Source of the DNA: Mycobacterium colombiense
GTDB lineage: Bacteria; Actinomycetota; Actinomycetes; Mycobacteriales; Mycobacteriaceae
DNA: 64,000 nucleotides
Direction: 5' to 3'
Assembly (NCBI RefSeq): GCF_001665835.1
Contig: NZ_LZSX01000080.1
Location: 1-64,000, forward strand
Below are positions 1 to 7,640 of this stretch, piece after piece. The notes under the pieces were generated by a model. The model saw only the letters and a program-made list of their open reading frames with translations, was not told where the DNA came from and did no database searches. The translations under genes were made by a program, and so were the position numbers. The stretch's first letter is position 1; each line of letters opens with the position of its first letter.

Positions 1-50
1 AACGACATTAGCTGCAGTCTCGTGGGCTCGGAGATGTGTATAAGAGACAG
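1..50 (+). other. Illumina Nextera adapter end (not genomic)
   Basis: Bases 17-50 match the 34-base Nextera transposase read-2 adapter, ending in the mosaic-end AGATGTGTATAAGAGACAG. Bases 9-16 (tagctgca) sit exactly where the 8-base i7 index lies, and bases 1-8 look like the imperfect end of the P7 primer. The genome therefore starts at base 51. Reading frames that cross this stretch give the familiar adapter peptides MGSEMCIRD (plus strand) and LLYTSPSPRD (minus strand) and must not be annotated. Confidence 0.96.
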
Positions 51-397
51 GCATGATCTACACGCGGACAGTGGCCAACGCCGGGGCGCGCACTGTCGAC
101 TACCACTGCGCCTGGGACCAGGGCGAGCACCTGTGGATGATCTACCTGATGCGCATCCTCGACGCGCAGGTGGTACTCAACAAGCCCGGATCCGTTGTGC
201 TGTGGACCAATTGCCACCACCCGTTCTACGACCACAATCCGTACGCCGAGGCGGCTCCGCCGGAGCGCACGGGCTGGGTGGGCGACTTCTGGGATATCTT
301 CGGCGCCGGTCATGGGCTAGAGCTGAACAACCTCAAGACGATCGCCGAGTACCGTCACCGTAACGGCCTGCCGATCACGCCGGCGTGGATGAGATGA
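51..397 (+). CDS. Unrecognised protein, 5' end missing
   Basis: This is the C-terminal 114 or so residues of a gene cut by the start of the contig. The ATG at 53 is probably internal, because the sequence before it is adapter. The fragment is rich in His, Trp and Tyr (for example TNCHHPFYDHNPY at about residues 52-64), which would suit a metal or aromatic-substrate enzyme, but I do not recognise the family. Its TGA overlaps the next ATG (ATGA, 394-397). It therefore belongs to the same operon as the ketosynthase III and is likely part of the same pathway. A link to the phloretin/diacetylphloroglucinol hydrolase family was considered but not supported by any motif. Confidence 0.7.
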
Positions 398-1425
398 GCA
401 CTGCCGTGAATCAGCCCACCGTCAGCCTGACCGACCTCTCCACCTACCTGCCCGGAGAACCCATTGGCGCGGACTACTACGCGCAGTTCGCCGGATCCGA
501 CGACCTGGCCGCCAACCTGATGTTTCGCGCGCCCAAGTTCCGCCATCACGTCGGGCCGGACGAAACGGCGACCGACATGGTGGAGCGAGCCGCACAGGGC
601 CTCATCGAGCGGCACGGCCACGACGTCATCGCCGACGTGGACGTGCTGATCACCCACACCCAAATCCCCGACATGCCGTTCTACGGCGGGGGCGGCGCCG
701 TCGCGCACCGCTTGGGCATGCGCCCGTCCTGGGTGCTCGATCTGCACAACGGCGGTTGCGCGGCGTTCGTGTTGGCCCTGAAAGTGGCCCGTCAGCTGCT
801 GACGTCGGGAGAGGGACGCACCGCGCTGATCGCCATCGCCCAGAACGCCGCGGGTCAGATCTTCGACCAGCCTGGGGTGCGGGCCAAGGCCCAGTCCTCG
901 GTTCCCGGAGACGGCGCCGCGGTGGCATTGGTGACCTTGTCCGACAAATCACCGATCCTCGATATCGAGTGCCGCACCTACGGCGAATATGCGGGTGACA
1001 TGACGCTTTCCATCGACCCGCCCCGCAAGTGGTGGCAGCCCGGCCCGGGGGAGGGCTGCATCGGTTTCACCGAGACCAAGATCACCAAGGTGTTGGCCCG
1101 CGGCAATCGGCAGGTTCCCGAAGTCGCGCTCGCAGTGTGTGATCGAGTCGGCCTGTCGCCCAAGGACATCGGGCTGCTCGTGACAAACCAGCCCAACCGC
1201 GTGTTCCTGCGCAATTGGCGCGAGGCGCTCGAGGTGCCCGAATCGAGACACCTCGATACCTTCGACGAGTGCGGCAACCTGTTCGGTGCCGGCATCCCGG
1301 TCAACCTTGATCGCGCGATATCCGACGGTCAGGTCAAGACCGGCGACGTCGTGATGATGGCGGCCTTCGCGCACGCCGGCGACTTCGCCGGCGCGGCAGC
1401 GCTCCGATGGGGCGGACGAGGCTGA
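394..1425 (+). CDS. FabH-like 3-oxoacyl-ACP synthase III family protein
   Basis: 343 residues, thiolase-fold ketosynthase III length. The nucleophilic Cys is at C122 (HNGGCAAF). The FabH motif HQAN, which carries the catalytic His, reads NQPN here (N265), so the His is replaced by Asn. The third catalytic position, Asn, is kept (GNLFGAG, N295). FabH proper condenses acetyl-CoA with malonyl-ACP. Cluster-borne relatives (CerJ and PqsD types) instead transfer acyl groups or make unusual condensations, so a housekeeping fatty acid role is unlikely. ATG 394 overlaps the preceding stop; an ATG at 385 is the alternative start. The aminotransferase begins at its stop codon, which implies co-expression. 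Confidence 0.85.
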   Translation: MSTAVNQPTVSLTDLSTYLPGEPIGADYYAQFAGSDDLAANLMFRAPKFRHHVGPDETATDMVERAAQGLIERHGHDVIADVDVLITHTQIPDMPFYGGGGAVAHRLGMRPSWVLDLHNGGCAAFVLALKVARQLLTSGEGRTALIAIAQNAAGQIFDQPGVRAKAQSSVPGDGAAVALVTLSDKSPILDIECRTYGEYAGDMTLSIDPPRKWWQPGPGEGCIGFTETKITKVLARGNRQVPEVALAVCDRVGLSPKDIGLLVTNQPNRVFLRNWREALEVPESRHLDTFDECGNLFGAGIPVNLDRAISDGQVKTGDVVMMAAFAHAGDFAGAAALRWGGRG

Positions 1426-2468
1426 TGCTAGCCCTGTTGGAGGCGAGTTCGGCCACCACCGAGATACTCTGCGCGCTGCCGGATGCGATCGATCCGCTCG
1501 CGCTCTCGCTCAATGAAAACCCGTTCCCGCCCCTGCCGGCGGTGCGATCTGCGTTGATCCGCTCGATCGATGCCGCCAACCGATACCCCGAATTCCTGCC
1601 CGAGCGGATGCGGACACTCGTGGCCGGGCACGTCGGGGTCAGCGAGAAGCAGGTCGTGCTGGGAGCGGGGGCGAGCGGGGTGGCGATGCAGGTCCTGCAC
1701 GCGGTGACGCGGCCGGGTGATCGGATTGTGTTGAGCTCTCCCACGTTCGACGGCTACCCGATCTTCGCACAGATGGCCCGCCTGACATCGGTCACCGTTC
1801 CGCTCGACGAGCGTGGCCACCACGACCTGGACGCAATGGCCGACGCGGCGGTCGGTGCCAGGGTCGTCGTCCTGTGCCGGCCGCACAATCCGACCGGCAC
1901 GCTGGAAGCCGTCGCGGACGTGCAGCGATTCCTGCGCCGGGTGCCGCAGGACACGGTCGTGCTGCTCGACGAGGCCTACATCGAATTTGTGGCCCCCCAG
2001 CACCGCGTCAACGGACCTGACCTCGTCCGGCGCTTCCCGAATCTCGTGGTGCTGCGGACGTTTTCCAAGGCCTACGGGCTGGCAGGGCTTCGCATCGGCT
2101 ACGGGTTCGCCTCACCGGAATTGGCCGCGATCCTGTGGAAGATGCAATTGCCCTTCGGTATAGGCATCACCAGCTTGGTTGCGGTGGCGGTGTCCTACGA
2201 TGCTGAAAATCAGCTGCGGCAACGTATTCTGCGGATCACAGGCGAGCGGGATTACCTGTGCCGGCGCCTTCGCGCAATGCGCATATGCCCCACCGATGGG
2301 CACGCCAACTTCGTTTACCTGCCGGCCGTCGAGCGGCCATGGCAGGACGTGTTCGGCCACGCCAGGCTCAGGGCCCGCTACTACGCCGACGGCGCTGCCC
2401 GGATCACCGTAGGAAGCCGCGCATCCACGAGGGCGGTGCTGGCCGCGGCCGCAAAGTCCGTGGACTGA
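1425..2468 (+). CDS. HisC-like class I/II PLP aminotransferase
   Basis: 347 residues, fold type I PLP enzyme. Visible motifs are the RPHNPTG loop (about 152-158), LDEAYIEF (181-188, PLP-pyridine Asp) and the Schiff-base lysine K215 in TFSKAYGLAGLR. The family includes histidinol-phosphate aminotransferase and threonine-phosphate decarboxylase. The location beside a ketosynthase III and a tailoring monooxygenase suggests a dedicated pathway enzyme that supplies or installs an amine, not the histidine pathway HisC. The ATG at 1425 shares the TGATG of the ketosynthase stop; an in-frame ATG at 1407 would overlap more. The substrate cannot be deduced from sequence. Confidence 0.85.
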   Translation: MLALLEASSATTEILCALPDAIDPLALSLNENPFPPLPAVRSALIRSIDAANRYPEFLPERMRTLVAGHVGVSEKQVVLGAGASGVAMQVLHAVTRPGDRIVLSSPTFDGYPIFAQMARLTSVTVPLDERGHHDLDAMADAAVGARVVVLCRPHNPTGTLEAVADVQRFLRRVPQDTVVLLDEAYIEFVAPQHRVNGPDLVRRFPNLVVLRTFSKAYGLAGLRIGYGFASPELAAILWKMQLPFGIGITSLVAVAVSYDAENQLRQRILRITGERDYLCRRLRAMRICPTDGHANFVYLPAVERPWQDVFGHARLRARYYADGAARITVGSRASTRAVLAAAAKSVD

Positions 2469-2501
2469 CGAAATCACGCCAAAGTGCGGTAAGAAAAGGG
2501 C

Positions 2502-3008
2502 GTGGCCGCTTCACGATCCGACAAACCTGACCCGATCGCCCTGGCGAGGGCCAACTGGGACCGTGCGGGGTGGGGTGACGTCGCACCAGGCATGGTTGCC
2601 GTGACGTCGGTGATGCGGGCCCACCAGATTCTGCTTGCCCGCGTCGAGAACGCGCTGCGCCCGTACGACCTGAGCTTTTCCCGCTTCGAATTGCTGCGGT
2701 TGCTGGCGTTCAGCCGCACCGGAGAGCTGCCGATCACCAAGGCGTCCGACCGCCTGCAGGTCCACGTCACCAGCGTGACCCACGCGATCCGCCGGCTGGA
2801 AGCCGACGGGCTGGTGCGCCGGATCCCCCACCCCACGGACGGGCGCACCACACTGGTGCAGATCACCGACCTCGGCCGCTCGACGGTCGAGGACGCCACC
2901 GTCACGCTCAACGAGCAGGTATTCGCCGACATCGGGATGTCCGGGGGTGAGTCGGAGGCGCTGGTGTCGTCAATCGAGACGCTGCGCCGTGGCGCGGGGG
3001 ACTTCTGA
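2502..3008 (+). CDS. MarR-family transcriptional regulator
   Basis: 168 residues. The winged helix-turn-helix is clear: recognition region SDRLQVHVTSVTHAIRRL, wing HPTDGRTTLVQIT. MarR proteins are dimeric, ligand-responsive regulators, usually of neighbouring genes. The gene lies inside the metabolic cluster, 33 bases after the aminotransferase and upstream of the monooxygenase and methyltransferase, so it probably controls the cluster in response to a pathway product or aromatic ligand (inference). The start is GTG 2502, preceded by an AAAAGGG-like ribosome site. An N-terminal segment of about 20 residues precedes the DNA-binding fold. Confidence 0.88.
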   Translation: MAASRSDKPDPIALARANWDRAGWGDVAPGMVAVTSVMRAHQILLARVENALRPYDLSFSRFELLRLLAFSRTGELPITKASDRLQVHVTSVTHAIRRLEADGLVRRIPHPTDGRTTLVQITDLGRSTVEDATVTLNEQVFADIGMSGGESEALVSSIETLRRGAGDF

Positions 3009-3066
3009 CTATTCCCCAGGTGAACTTCTCGTCCACCTCCTGCGTGTAAGCAGTGGGAGGTTCGAG

Positions 3067-3183
3067 ATGAATCCGTTGCTGCTGGTCTACTTTTCGGCGG
3101 GTGCGCCGTTCGCCGGACTCTGCCTGGTGAAGCTGCAAGCACGACTCGAGCGATTGGCCTACGAACGGCACGCCGAGGACTGA
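3067..3183 (+). CDS. Small 38-residue protein
   Basis: A short gene with a strong ribosome binding site (GGGAGG at 3055-3060, six bases before ATG). The product has a hydrophobic N-terminal half (LLLVYFSAGAPFAGLCLV) and a charged C-terminal tail ending YERHAED. It resembles the tiny membrane proteins with a 'YERHAED'-type ending that recur in mycobacteria; no function is known to me. Its stop lies one base before a GTG that could start the next gene, which suggests coupling with the monooxygenase. Too short for standard gene calling, but the ribosome site makes it credible. Confidence 0.6.
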   Translation: MNPLLLVYFSAGAPFAGLCLVKLQARLERLAYERHAED

Positions 3184-3229
3184 AGTGAGGCGTCGACCGA
3201 GGTATGCCCACAGGCGTTCAGCCAACCGG

Positions 3230-4456
3230 ATGACGACTGCGTCGTCGGGGCTTCGGGTCCTGGTTGTCGGCGCCGGTGTAGGCGGCATTTCCATTGCTCG
3301 GGGATTGTTGCGCGACGGGCATGACGTCACCGTGTTCGAACGGCGGCCGGATGTCACGGCGGGTGGCGGCGCCGTCACGATTTGGTCCAACGGCGCAACG
3401 GTTCTGGGGCAGCTGGGGGTCGACATGGAGGGGGCCGGTCAGGCGCTGAGCACGGTGCGAGTGGTGACGCCCACGGGTCGCCCGGTGGCCACCTTGGACC
3501 TGACCACGATTGTGGACCGGCTGGGCGCACCGGTACGGATGGTCCCGCGTCGAGTCCTGCTCGAACGGCTGCTCGAAGGCTTTCCGTCCCATCGCATCCG
3601 GTGCAGCTCCCGCGCCGTCCGCTGCGTCCATACCCGCGACGGGGTTCGGGTCGATTTCGACGACGGCAGCTTCGCCGAGGGGGATCTCTTGATTGGCGCG
3701 GACGGGCTGCACTCGATGGTTCGAGACTTCGTCGGCGCGCCACCCGCGAAGCCAACCGGCTGGTGCAGCTGGCAGGGACTGGCCACGGTGGCGGGCATCG
3801 GCGACAAAAACGTCGCGCAGATGATCATCGGTGAGCACGCGAACCTTGGCCTGTGGCCTGCCGGGGGATCCGATGTTCAGTGGTGGTTCGACTTGCCATG
3901 GTCGCCCGATTTCGTGCGACCGGGATGTCCAATCGAGTTGATCCGCGCCAATTTCACGGGGTGGTCCGACTCGGTCGATCGAGTGCTCGCAACATTGACC
4001 GACGAGGATCTGGCCCGTTCGCCGTTTCCCCACTTCCGGCATCCGATTCCCGGTGCGGGGCAAGGCGCGGTGACGTTGCTCGGCGATGCCGCGCACACGA
4101 TGCCGCCCACCCTTGCGCAGGGGACCAACCAGGCCCTGCTCGACACGATGGTGTTGTGCAGGGCCCTTTCGGTGCGCCGGCGAGGCAACGATCTCTCGCG
4201 CGCATTGCGCTGGTACGAGAGCACCAGGCGTCGCAAGGTCAAGGTCGTGTCCTGGGTGACCACGCAGCAGGTATCTCGCAGTGAGGGCGCACTGCGACCG
4301 GCGGCAATGATCTCGGACCGGTTCATGACCCGGGCGCTGACGATGTTTCTCCGTTCGATCAGTCACTGCGCGATGTCCGTGGAAATAAGCCGCGAACTCG
4401 CGGGCCGCGACGATAACGCCACTGTGCCCGCCTTATCGAGGGCGGCGAACAGGTGA
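3230..4456 (+). CDS. FAD-dependent monooxygenase (PHBH-type, class A)
   Basis: About 408 residues. The N-terminal dinucleotide-binding motif is VVGAGVGGISIARG. The middle DG motif (IGADGLHSMVRD) and the C-terminal GD motif (LLGDAAHTMPPTLAQG) that contact FAD are both present. Single-component flavin hydroxylases of this group use NAD(P)H and O2 to hydroxylate aromatic or polyketide-like substrates. I chose ATG 3230 because it leaves only a few residues before the first beta strand. GTG 3185, with a GAGG site six bases upstream, is a real alternative that adds a basic 15-residue extension. Its TGA overlaps the methyltransferase GTG (4453-4456), giving a monooxygenase-methyltransferase tailoring pair. 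Confidence 0.88.
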   Translation: MTTASSGLRVLVVGAGVGGISIARGLLRDGHDVTVFERRPDVTAGGGAVTIWSNGATVLGQLGVDMEGAGQALSTVRVVTPTGRPVATLDLTTIVDRLGAPVRMVPRRVLLERLLEGFPSHRIRCSSRAVRCVHTRDGVRVDFDDGSFAEGDLLIGADGLHSMVRDFVGAPPAKPTGWCSWQGLATVAGIGDKNVAQMIIGEHANLGLWPAGGSDVQWWFDLPWSPDFVRPGCPIELIRANFTGWSDSVDRVLATLTDEDLARSPFPHFRHPIPGAGQGAVTLLGDAAHTMPPTLAQGTNQALLDTMVLCRALSVRRRGNDLSRALRWYESTRRRKVKVVSWVTTQQVSRSEGALRPAAMISDRFMTRALTMFLRSISHCAMSVEISRELAGRDDNATVPALSRAANR

Positions 4457-5541
4457 CGAGCGCCAAGGTGCCGCCGGCCAAGCTGGCCCGGGTCGTCGAG
4501 TGGATTCGCCACCACTTGTATCGGCTCAATCAGCGGCTGGTACCCGCGCCCGCAGCGGTGCTGGAGATGATCATCGCCGCCTGGACGTCGCAGGCGATCA
4601 CCGTGGCGGCCCAACTCGGTGTCGCCGACGCCCTCGCCGACGGTCCCCTCGCGATCGACGAGCTGGCCACCCGGGTGGGCGCGGACGAGGACGCACTGCG
4701 TCGGCTGCTGCGGGCGTTGATCAGCCGGGGCATATTTCGCCACCGCCACGACGGCCGCTTCGAGCTGAATTCCCTTGCCGACACCCTGCGTTCGAACGCG
4801 CCGGCGTCGATGGCCAGCGCGGCACGTTTCTACGGGTCACGCGAGCAGCGCGAACGCTGGACCTTGTTCGTGGATGCGGTCCGAACCGGGACTACGGTCG
4901 TTCCCGCATTGCGCGGGAAGGCGAGCTTCGACTATTTCGCCGACGAACCCGAGCTTGCCGAACTCTTCAACCAGACAATGACGAGTATTTCGGAGCTGAC
5001 GACGGCGTCCGTGGTGGCCGCCTACGACTTCCGTCGGTACGCCAGTGTCGTCGACGTCGGCGGCGGACAGGGTGACCTGCTGGCCGCCATCCTGGTGTCG
5101 GCACCGGCTTCTCGCGGCGTCCTGTACGACCTGCCGCGGGTCGTCGCGAGCGCCCGAAAACTGTTGCACGAACACATCGTCACCAACCGGGTGCTTATCA
5201 AGGAGGGGTCGTTTCTGGATCGCGTTCCCTGCGGAGGTGACGCCTACGTCCTCAAGAACATCATGCACGACTGGCCCGACGACATGGCGGTGCAGATCCT
5301 GCGTAATGTTCGCGCGGCCGCGGGGCCCCGGGCAACGGTGCTACTGGTCGAATTGGTCATCCCCGAGCACGACCGTGACTTCCCCGGGAAATGGGCGGAC
5401 CTGGAGATGCTGCTGAATCTGGGAGCCCGCGAACGTACCGCGGGTGAGTATCGAGAACTGCTCAGCCAAGCGGGATTTCGGATGACGAGGGTGGTGCGAA
5501 CCGCTTCGCCGCTCAGCGTGGTGGAGGCCAGAGCTGCTTGA
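4453..5541 (+). CDS. SAM-dependent O-methyltransferase (plant COMT/hydroxyneurochaetone-type family)
   Basis: 362 residues, the usual length of the dimeric methyltransferase_2 family. An N-terminal winged-helix dimerisation domain (about 30-115) precedes the SAM-binding motif VVDVGGGQGDLL (about 199-210). LKNIMHDWPDD carries the family's catalytic His, and a DLEMLLNLGARERT segment follows. Relatives O-methylate hydroxylated aromatics and polyketides, which fits action on the product of the adjoining monooxygenase. GTG start overlaps the monooxygenase stop (GTGA). The last gene of the cluster; it converges on mmsB with only 12 bases between the stops. Confidence 0.88.
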   Translation: MTSAKVPPAKLARVVEWIRHHLYRLNQRLVPAPAAVLEMIIAAWTSQAITVAAQLGVADALADGPLAIDELATRVGADEDALRRLLRALISRGIFRHRHDGRFELNSLADTLRSNAPASMASAARFYGSREQRERWTLFVDAVRTGTTVVPALRGKASFDYFADEPELAELFNQTMTSISELTTASVVAAYDFRRYASVVDVGGGQGDLLAAILVSAPASRGVLYDLPRVVASARKLLHEHIVTNRVLIKEGSFLDRVPCGGDAYVLKNIMHDWPDDMAVQILRNVRAAAGPRATVLLVELVIPEHDRDFPGKWADLEMLLNLGARERTAGEYRELLSQAGFRMTRVVRTASPLSVVEARAA

Positions 5542-5553
5542 CTGCGGAGTTGT

Positions 5554-6438
5554 TCAGCTGCCGCGCAGCATCTCGATGACGGCGCTGAAGTCCAAGGCGC
5601 CGTGCTCGGCGGCGAATTCCGCGTAGATCTTGGCGGCGTGAGTGCCCAGCGGCGCCGCAGCGCCACTGGAGGACACCGCATCCATCGCCAGGCCGAGGTC
5701 CTTGTTCATCAGCGCGGTGGCAAAGCCGGGCTTGAAGCCGTTGTTGGCCGGGGAGGTCGGGACCGGGCCCGGCACAGGGCAGTTGGTGTGCACCGCCCAG
5801 CAGTTGCCGGTCGCCCCGGTGATGACATCGAACAGGGACTGGGCGGACAACCCGAGCTTCTCGGCCAGGATGAAGGCCTCGCCGATCGCGATCTGCTGCA
5901 CCGCCAGCACCATGTTGTTGCACACCTTGGCGGCCTGTCCGGCTCCGGCAGCGCCGCAGTGAATGACCTTGGCCGCCATGGGTTCCAGCACCGGCCGCGC
6001 CCGTTGCAGGGCGTCCTCGTCCCCGCCCACCATGAAGGCCAGTGTCCCGGCGACGGCGCCCTTCACCCCGCCTGAGACGGGGGCGTCCAGCTGTGCGACG
6101 CCGCTCGATTCGGCCAGCGCGTGCACCTCGCGGGCGTCGTTGACCGAGATCGTTGAGCTGTCGATGAACAGCGCCCCGGGCCGCGCGGCGGGAAGGATCT
6201 CCGCGTAGCAGCGCTTGACCAGCTTGCCGTTGGGCAGCATGGTGATCACCACGTCCGATCCGGCCACCGCGTCGGTGGCGCTGTCGAATCCGGTGACGCC
6301 GGCTTCGGCCGCCGCGGACAGCGCCGCGGGCACGGGATCGAATCCGCGCACCGCATGTTTGGCCGCAACAAGATTGGTCGCCATGGGACCGCCCATGTGG
6401 CCCAGGCCCAGGAAGGCCACCGTCAGGTGCTCGGTCAT
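5554..6438 (-). CDS. mmsB: 3-hydroxyisobutyrate dehydrogenase
   Basis: 294 residues. NAD-binding motif FLGLGHMGGPMATNL at the N terminus and the catalytic lysine region GQAAKVCNN match the beta-hydroxyacid dehydrogenase family. It oxidises 3-hydroxyisobutyrate to methylmalonate semialdehyde in valine degradation. It is the last gene of the minus-strand operon mmsA-fadE9-mmsB, 24 bases after the acyl-CoA dehydrogenase. This is the same order as M. tuberculosis Rv0753c-Rv0752c-Rv0751c. ATG start at 6438. Confidence 0.93.
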   Translation of the reverse strand: MTEHLTVAFLGLGHMGGPMATNLVAAKHAVRGFDPVPAALSAAAEAGVTGFDSATDAVAGSDVVITMLPNGKLVKRCYAEILPAARPGALFIDSSTISVNDAREVHALAESSGVAQLDAPVSGGVKGAVAGTLAFMVGGDEDALQRARPVLEPMAAKVIHCGAAGAGQAAKVCNNMVLAVQQIAIGEAFILAEKLGLSAQSLFDVITGATGNCWAVHTNCPVPGPVPTSPANNGFKPGFATALMNKDLGLAMDAVSSSGAAAPLGTHAAKIYAEFAAEHGALDFSAVIEMLRGS

Positions 6439-6462
6439 CTGGGGACCTTTCTATGCGGTTGT

Positions 6463-7629
6463 CTATGCGGTTGCGCGGACCCGTGCGGCTTCGGCCCGGC
6501 CGATGACCACCCGCATGATTTCGTTGGTGCCTTCCAGGATTCGGTGCACCCGCAGGTCGCGGACGATCTTTTCCAGACCATACTCGCGCAGATAGCCGTA
6601 GCCACCGTGCAGCTGCAGGGCTTTGTCGGCGACCTCGAAGCAGGTATCGGTGACGTAGCGCTTGGCCATCGCACACAACTCGACCTTGTCGGGATCGTCC
6701 GCGTCCAGCGCATTGGCCGCCCGCCACAACATCATTCGCGAGGTTTCGAGGCCGGTGGCCATGTCGGCCAGGGTGAAGCGGATGGTCGGCTCGTCGAGCA
6801 GGGACGACCCGAACGCCTGCCGATCGCGAACATAGGCACCAGCCTTGTCCGCGGCGGCCTGGGCGCCGCCGAGCGAGCACGCGGCGATATTGAGCCGTCC
6901 GCCGTTGAGGCCTTTCATCGCGATGCCGAATCCGGCGCCCTCGCCGTCGGTGCCGCCCAGCATCGCGTCGGCCGGCACCCGGACGCCTTCCATGATCACC
7001 TGCGCGGTGGGCTGGGCGTGCCAGCCCATCTTCTCCTCGAGCGAGCCGAAACTCAGCCCCGCGGTGCCCTTTTCGACGACGAAGGCCGAGATCCCGCGCG
7101 GCCCCTCGTTACCGGTCCTGGCCATCACCACGTACACGTCCGAGGCGCCCGCGCCGGAGATGAACTGCTTGACGCCGTCCAGCACGTAGTCTCCGCCCTG
7201 CTTGACGGCGCGGGTGCTCAGCGCGCTGGCGTCAGACCCGGCGCCCGGCTCGGTGAGGCAGTAGCTGGCGATGACGTCCATCGACGCCAGCCGCGGGACC
7301 CAGTCCTTGCGCTGCTCGGCGGTGCCGAAGGTGTCGATCATCCACGCGCACATGTTGTGAATGGACAGGAACGCGGCGGTGGTGGGGTCGGCGATGGCCA
7401 GCTGCTCGAAGATGCGGACGCCGTCGAGCCGGCGCAGTCCGCTGCCGCCGACGTCCTCGCGGCAGTAGATCGCCGCCATGCCGAGCTCGGCCGATTCGCG
7501 TAGGACGTCGACCGGGAAATGTTTGGCCGCATCCCATTCCAGGGCGAACGGGGCGAGGCGCTTGGCGGCGAACGCGGCGGCCGTCTCGGTGATCACCCGT
7601 TCGTCGTCGTTGAGGGTAAATGAAGCCAT
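6463..7629 (-). CDS. fadE9: Acyl-CoA dehydrogenase (isobutyryl-CoA dehydrogenase-like)
   Basis: 388 residues, typical for the FAD-dependent acyl-CoA dehydrogenase fold. Signature segments include CLTEPGAGSDA, QLHGGYGYLREYGLEK and, near the C terminus, RILEGTNEIMR, whose first Glu is in the position of the catalytic base in this clade. In the valine operon it would convert isobutyryl-CoA to methacrylyl-CoA, passing electrons to ETF. I set the start at ATG 7629 (MASFTLNDDERV); the open frame runs further upstream into mmsA but that part is not homologous. The stop of mmsA lies 11 bases upstream. Confidence 0.92.
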   Translation of the reverse strand: MASFTLNDDERVITETAAAFAAKRLAPFALEWDAAKHFPVDVLRESAELGMAAIYCREDVGGSGLRRLDGVRIFEQLAIADPTTAAFLSIHNMCAWMIDTFGTAEQRKDWVPRLASMDVIASYCLTEPGAGSDASALSTRAVKQGGDYVLDGVKQFISGAGASDVYVVMARTGNEGPRGISAFVVEKGTAGLSFGSLEEKMGWHAQPTAQVIMEGVRVPADAMLGGTDGEGAGFGIAMKGLNGGRLNIAACSLGGAQAAADKAGAYVRDRQAFGSSLLDEPTIRFTLADMATGLETSRMMLWRAANALDADDPDKVELCAMAKRYVTDTCFEVADKALQLHGGYGYLREYGLEKIVRDLRVHRILEGTNEIMRVVIGRAEAARVRATA

Positions 7630-7640
7630 GAAGCAGCGAC

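Noticed and set aside
8..313. Minus-strand frame ending LLYTSPSPRD
   Set aside because: The end is the reverse adapter peptide, and the rest is antisense to the real gene.
22..363. Plus-strand frame beginning MGSEMCIRD
   Set aside because: It is a translation of the Nextera adapter running into another frame of the first gene.
5513..6880. Long minus-strand frame over mmsB and fadE9
   Set aside because: High-G+C shadow in another frame, rich in Arg and Gly; mmsB and fadE9 have clear homology.
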